This document shows, piece by piece, positions 60,872 through 64,000 of a DNA stretch of 64,000 bases; position 1 is the stretch's first letter, and the number at the start of each line of letters is the position of its first letter. The notes below the pieces were generated by a model. It was not told the DNA's origin. It made no database searches and saw nothing but the letters and a program-made list of their open reading frames with translations. The position numbers and the translations under genes were made by a program. The stretch is from NCBI RefSeq assembly GCF_000425945.1, contig NZ_AUEK01000006.1:310001-374000 (forward strand), given 5' to 3'. This DNA is from Candidatus Solirubrobacter pratensis (GTDB lineage Bacteria; Actinomycetota; Thermoleophilia; Solirubrobacterales; Solirubrobacteraceae).

Positions 60872-61171
60872 GTGTTCCTGAACTTCATCGCCGACACCAA
60901 GGTCCACGTCACGCCGGACCCGTCGGGCCTGCCCGGCAGCAGCGTCCTGCAGAGCCTCGTCAACGGGCTCGCGTTCTGGATGCTGCTGGCGGCGCTCGCC
61001 GGTGTGCTGATCGGGGCGGGCGTCTGGGCGCTTGCGTCGCACGGCAACAACCACCACTGGGCGTCGCGCGGTCGCTCGGGCGCGTTGGTCTCGGCGGCCG
61101 CCGCATTGGTCATCGGCGCCGCGGGCGCGATCGTGAACTTCTTCGTCGAAGCCGGAGGGAAGGTCAAATGA
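60872..61171 (+). CDS. Small two-TM protein (VirB2/TrbC pilin-like, DUF6112 type)
   Basis: 99 residues from GTG 60872, chosen because AGGAGG lies 7 nt upstream; an ATG at 60845 overlaps the previous stop. After MFLNFIADTKVHVTPDPSG come two membrane segments, GLAFWMLLAALAGVLIGAGV and LVSAAAALVIGAAGAIVNFF, ending VEAGGKVK. The size, two hydrophobic helices and position in the transfer operon match the small VirB2/TrbC-like membrane proteins of actinobacterial conjugative elements. Confidence 0.7.
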   Translation: MFLNFIADTKVHVTPDPSGLPGSSVLQSLVNGLAFWMLLAALAGVLIGAGVWALASHGNNHHWASRGRSGALVSAAAALVIGAAGAIVNFFVEAGGKVK

Positions 61172-61437
61172 GCGTGGACCCGTCCCGCCGTCGACGTGAG
61201 GCCCAGCCCTGGAAACCGCTCGCTCCCGAGCGCCTTAGGCCCTTGGCGCCTGTATACGACAACGGCTGCTTTGTCATTAGCGAGGCCGGCGAGGCAACGA
61301 CCTGGGCGGTCCACCACAACGGGCGCTGGGGAATCGTGTACGAGTGCTCAGGCGTCCAGATCCTGTCCGCGTGGGTCACCGAGCAGGATCTGCCGCTGCA
61401 CGTGCTCGCTGAGGCGCTGCATGGAGACGAGCAGTGA
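61168..61437 (+). CDS. Small soluble protein of the transfer operon (89 aa)
   Basis: Overlaps the preceding stop by 4 nt and the next start by 4 nt. Sequence: LAPVYDNGCFVISEAGEATT, AVHHNGRWGIVYECSGVQIL, ending LAEALHGDEQ. It has normal composition with no membrane segment and is unrecognised. Its place between the pilin-like and VirB8-like genes implies a role in transfer. Confidence 0.6.
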   Translation: MSVDPSRRRREAQPWKPLAPERLRPLAPVYDNGCFVISEAGEATTWAVHHNGRWGIVYECSGVQILSAWVTEQDLPLHVLAEALHGDEQ

Positions 61438-62057
61438 CCGTCGTCGCGCGATCCGCGCCCACACCGCGGCGACGGCGTCGGTCGGTCGTCATCGCGGCTC
61501 TCGCTCTCGCGCTGCTCGTCGGCGCGGCAATCACGACAGCACGTCTCGGAGCTGGAGGCCCCGCGCCGGCGGCTCCGCCCCACTCGACCGTGTCTCGCCC
61601 CACAGAAGAAGGCGCGGTCCGCATGGCGATCACGGCGCTCTACGCGCTCAGCGTCCCCGCCATCCTGGACCGCAAGCGGTTCGACGCCGCGGTGGTCCGC
61701 CTCGCCGCCCCTGGCTTTGATCGCAAGGTGAGCGACGCCTTCGGTAGCACTGGGGCGGAGCTCGCTGTCTCGTTCCGACAAGCGCCGCGCGTCCTACGCG
61801 CGGCGCCGCTCGGTTATCGAGTCGTCCGGTACACGCCTCGAGCGGCCGCCGTTGCGGTCTGGACCGTGGCGATCGCCGCGAGTCGCGGTTTCGAGGCCGG
61901 CGCTCAATGGCGGACCGTCGTAATCGACGTCGTGTGGACGCGGGCCGGTTGGAAGGTCAGCGGCGGTTCGGGGACCGCAGGTCCCGACCCGACCACGCCG
62001 CTCGACGAGCTTGCGCTGGAGGTCTCGAGCTTCAGGAGCCTGAGTCATGTGCCGTAG
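61434..62057 (+). CDS. VirB8/TcpC-like bitopic transfer protein
   Basis: 207 residues. Short basic N-terminus, one membrane segment (SVVIAALALALLVGAAITTA, about 17-36), a Pro-rich spacer, then an extracytoplasmic alpha/beta domain of NTF2-like appearance (AVRMAITALYALSVPAILDR, VAVWTVAIAASRGFEAGAQW, VVIDVVWTRAGWKVSGGSGT). The layout is that of VirB8/TcpC assembly factors in Gram-positive type IV systems. Assignment is by architecture and position. Confidence 0.65.
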   Translation: MTVVARSAPTPRRRRRSVVIAALALALLVGAAITTARLGAGGPAPAAPPHSTVSRPTEEGAVRMAITALYALSVPAILDRKRFDAAVVRLAAPGFDRKVSDAFGSTGAELAVSFRQAPRVLRAAPLGYRVVRYTPRAAAVAVWTVAIAASRGFEAGAQWRTVVIDVVWTRAGWKVSGGSGTAGPDPTTPLDELALEVSSFRSLSHVP

Positions 62058-63330
62058 CGTGCTCTTCCTCGCGCTCGCCGCCGTCTGCCTTACGGCGCCG
62101 CCAAGCGCGACCGCCGGCACATCGCCTCACCGTCGCGCGGGGATCATCGCGCCGCAGCACGCGTCGCAGAAGTCCGAACAACCGCGCCGCCTCATGTGTG
62201 TCGCGCCGCTGCTCGTCTGCCCAGGTGGTCCGATCGGCGGCGCGGTCGTCCAAGGCGCGGGCGACGTCATCAAGGCCGGCACGGGCGCCGCGTCAAATGC
62301 GGTGATGGGAGGGGTCGTGAGCTGGGCGGCAGACGGCGCCGCGTGGCTCATCACCGAAGTCAGCAAGCAGATCGAGCGCTCCACGCGCCCCGCGCTCGAC
62401 AGCAGATGGTTCGCGCAGCGGTACGCGGGCATGGTCCAGCTCGCGGCCGCGCTGGCAGCGATCTTCCTCCTGCTCGCCGTAGGACAAGCAATCGTCGCGC
62501 AGGACCTCGGCCGCCTATTGCGCGCCGCGTTCATCGCGCTCCCCTCGGCTCTGCTCTTGACGTTCGCCGCGGTGACGCTCGTCGAGATCGGTCTCGCAGT
62601 CACCGACTGGATGACGACGTGGATCCTCAGCGGGACGGACACGCAGGTGAGCTCGGCGTTCCACGGGCTCGGGAACATCCTCTCGGCGACGAACGGTTCG
62701 GCGCTCGCGCCGTTCGTGCTCTTCCTCAGCTCGCTGGTCGTCTCGCTCCTGGCGTTGCTGGTCTGGCTCGAGCTCGTCATGCGCGAGGCCGCGGTCTATG
62801 TCGCGGTCGCGTTCCTGCCACTCACGCTCGTCGCGGCGGTGTGGGAACGAACTGCGCATTGGAGCCGCCGGCTTGCCGAGTGGCTCGTCGCGATCATCCT
62901 CTCGAAGTTCACGATCGCCGCGGCGTTCGCCCTCGCCGCGTCCGCGATCGTCGAAGCGCCCTCGTCGGGCGGCGGGCTTAGCGCGCTGTTGGCCGGGTGC
63001 TCGGTGCTGCTCGTCGCGGCGCTGACTCCGTGGGCGCTGCTGCAGATCCTCCCGTTCGCGGAGGCCGCCGCAGGCCGGACACTCACACGACGCAGCGTCT
63101 CCGGCGCGGCGGGCGCGGTGCCTGGCGCGGGAAGTACAACCGCTGCCACACGACTGCTGCTACTGAAGAACCTCGGCGGGGCCGGCGCAGCCCGCGTTGA
63201 CGCCGCCTCCGCGAACCAGCCGCAGCCAGCGCAACCGACGTCGATAATCCGCGACGGCGGACCGGCGTCACCATCGCTCCCGACGCTCCCGCGCGAGCGC
63301 CCGACCCCGCAACGAGGTGCACGCAAGTGA
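62047..63330 (+). CDS. VirB6/TrbL-like polytopic transfer protein
   Basis: 427 residues, starting inside the previous gene (11-nt overlap). A signal-like N-terminus (LFLALAAVCLTAPPSATAGT) is followed by about seven hydrophobic segments (MVQLAAALAAIFLLLAVGQA, VLFLSSLVVSLLALLVWLEL, AAVYVAVAFLPLTLVAAVWE, LSALLAGCSVLLVAALTPWA) and a Pro-rich cytoplasmic tail. This arrangement matches TrbL/VirB6-family channel components of conjugative systems. The downstream gene overlaps its stop. Confidence 0.7.
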   Translation: MCRSVLFLALAAVCLTAPPSATAGTSPHRRAGIIAPQHASQKSEQPRRLMCVAPLLVCPGGPIGGAVVQGAGDVIKAGTGAASNAVMGGVVSWAADGAAWLITEVSKQIERSTRPALDSRWFAQRYAGMVQLAAALAAIFLLLAVGQAIVAQDLGRLLRAAFIALPSALLLTFAAVTLVEIGLAVTDWMTTWILSGTDTQVSSAFHGLGNILSATNGSALAPFVLFLSSLVVSLLALLVWLELVMREAAVYVAVAFLPLTLVAAVWERTAHWSRRLAEWLVAIILSKFTIAAAFALAASAIVEAPSSGGGLSALLAGCSVLLVAALTPWALLQILPFAEAAAGRTLTRRSVSGAAGAVPGAGSTTAATRLLLLKNLGGAGAARVDAASANQPQPAQPTSIIRDGGPASPSLPTLPRERPTPQRGARK

Positions 63331-64000
63331 TGACGGAACACGGGCGCAGCTATCGGTTCGGCCCTCTGGAGCGACGTGGCTTCGCCGGTGGGCTTCAACC
63401 CGGGCAGGTCGCATGCCTCGCCGCCACGTGCATCGCCGCGGTGGTGGTGTTCCGGCTCTCGCCGTCCGGCCTGGGCTTCGTGACCGGCGTCGGGCTCGTC
63501 GTCGCCGGAGCGGCCCTCGCGTTCGTGCCGATCCATCGCCGCCCGCTGATCGCCTGGCTTCCGGTCATCGCAGCCTCCGTGCGTGGGCGCTCATATCGAT
63601 CTCCGGCGGTGAGCGCCGGCATTACAAGCGGTCTGGCCGGCGAGCGGCCGCGACGCCCGGCGTCGCTCCCCCGTTGCCTCGATGGCTGCGAGCTTGTCGC
63701 GCAGCCGGTCGGCGATCAGGACGTCGGCATGCTTCGCGACCGTCGAGCCGCGACGCTCACAGCCGTCGTCGCGGTCCGAGTGCGCGCCTTCGGCCTGCTC
63801 CCGACCGACGAGCACGAAGCGCGACTCGCGCGTTGGGGACAGCTGCTCGCCGGACTCGCGCGGACGCGAAGCCCGGTGCGCCGGCTGCAGATCCTGCAGC
63901 GCGCGCTGCCGGCCGAAGGCGACGGGCTGTGGCGCCACTTCTTCGAGGCCCGCGATCCGTCGATCCCCGACGACGCTCCGGCGAGCGGGTCCTACCGCTC
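63330..64000 (+). CDS. SCO6880-family transfer protein (cut by window edge)
   Basis: The ATG at 63330 overlaps the preceding stop (TGATG); at least 223 residues to the edge with no stop. The start YRFGPLERRGFAGGLQPGQV, two membrane segments (CIAAVVVFRLSPSGLGFV, GLVVAGAALAFVPIHRRPLI) and a soluble part (AAVLTAVV-like strand, LLPTDEHEARLARWGQLLAG, RLQILQRALPAEGDGLWRHF) match the SCO6880 family, a conserved membrane component of actinobacterial conjugative elements. The C-terminus lies outside the window. Confidence 0.75.
   Translation, partial: MTEHGRSYRFGPLERRGFAGGLQPGQVACLAATCIAAVVVFRLSPSGLGFVTGVGLVVAGAALAFVPIHRRPLIAWLPVIAASVRGRSYRSPAVSAGITSGLAGERPRRPASLPRCLDGCELVAQPVGDQDVGMLRDRRAATLTAVVAVRVRAFGLLPTDEHEARLARWGQLLAGLARTRSPVRRLQILQRALPAEGDGLWRHFFEARDPSIPDDAPASGSYR

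Noticed and set aside
1..64000. CRISPR array or rRNA operon
   Set aside because: No regularly spaced direct repeats of CRISPR size and no rRNA-like sequence were seen; no cas genes are present.

Overview
This window looks like chromosome plus integrated mobile DNA from a high-GC actinobacterium, most likely class Thermoleophilia (Solirubrobacter/Conexibacter type). The evidence is the uniformly high GC, GTG and leaderless starts, a secreted protein with the LTALFVALGGTGYAA-type N-terminus and collagen-like GPxGPAGPAG repeats that is characteristic of that class, small secreted Cys/Arg-rich proteins with DCAA motifs, and an actinobacterial conjugation gene set. Assignment is by recognition only; no search was run.

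Chromosomal part (1 to about 27.6 kb). Small genes of unknown function (1-1.7 kb); a storage-lipid/polyester group (WS/DGAT acyltransferase, an RHH regulator with an operator inside its own promoter, a PHB-depolymerase-type esterase); a Tat-exported protein split by an in-frame stop; an NCS1 nucleobase/allantoin-type permease; a collagen-like SGNH hydrolase; an FRG-domain protein; a DUF2294 protein; a stand-alone LigD-type polymerase with a one-base frameshift; a sulfotransferase; a GH16 hydrolase; a minus-strand operon GCS2 ligase, M20 peptidase, PLP decarboxylase; two decayed gene remnants; and a minus-strand run of histidine kinase, response regulator, ABC ATPase, ABC permease and secreted alpha/beta hydrolase. 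A RES/Xre toxin-antitoxin pair lies at 26.6-27.4 kb.

Mobile part (about 27.5 kb to the end). Two sequences matching the 3' half of a minus-strand tRNA-Thr(CGT)-like gene (27.68-27.72 and 36.46-36.51 kb), each followed by the same short downstream sequence, look like the left ends of two tandem tRNA-targeting elements. The first (27.7-36.4 kb) carries two dynamin-like GTPase genes with a coupled upstream gene broken by TAG, and a frameshifted SF2 helicase with a C-terminal HExxH metallopeptidase-like domain. The second starts at 36.4 kb with a short prokaryotic Argonaute operon (SIR2, RecG/Schlafen-like and APAZ-like regions, then short pAgo) and a separate SIR2 protein with a tiny acidic partner gene. 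A complete IS21-family element (42795-45004, 51-bp imperfect ends, TCGTG target duplication) follows, then integrase, excisionase and primase, then an integrative conjugative element body: sigma-factor-like protein, secreted proteins, several unknown or defence-like cargo genes (QxK nuclease-like, HNH, Abi_C), and type IV secretion genes that run off the right edge.

The strongest new-system candidates are the pAgo operon, whose effector protein is unusually long and has three parts, and the dynamin-like GTPase operon. Several otherwise good genes carry single lesions (two in-frame stops, three one-base frameshifts). These need read-level confirmation before they are taken as biology.
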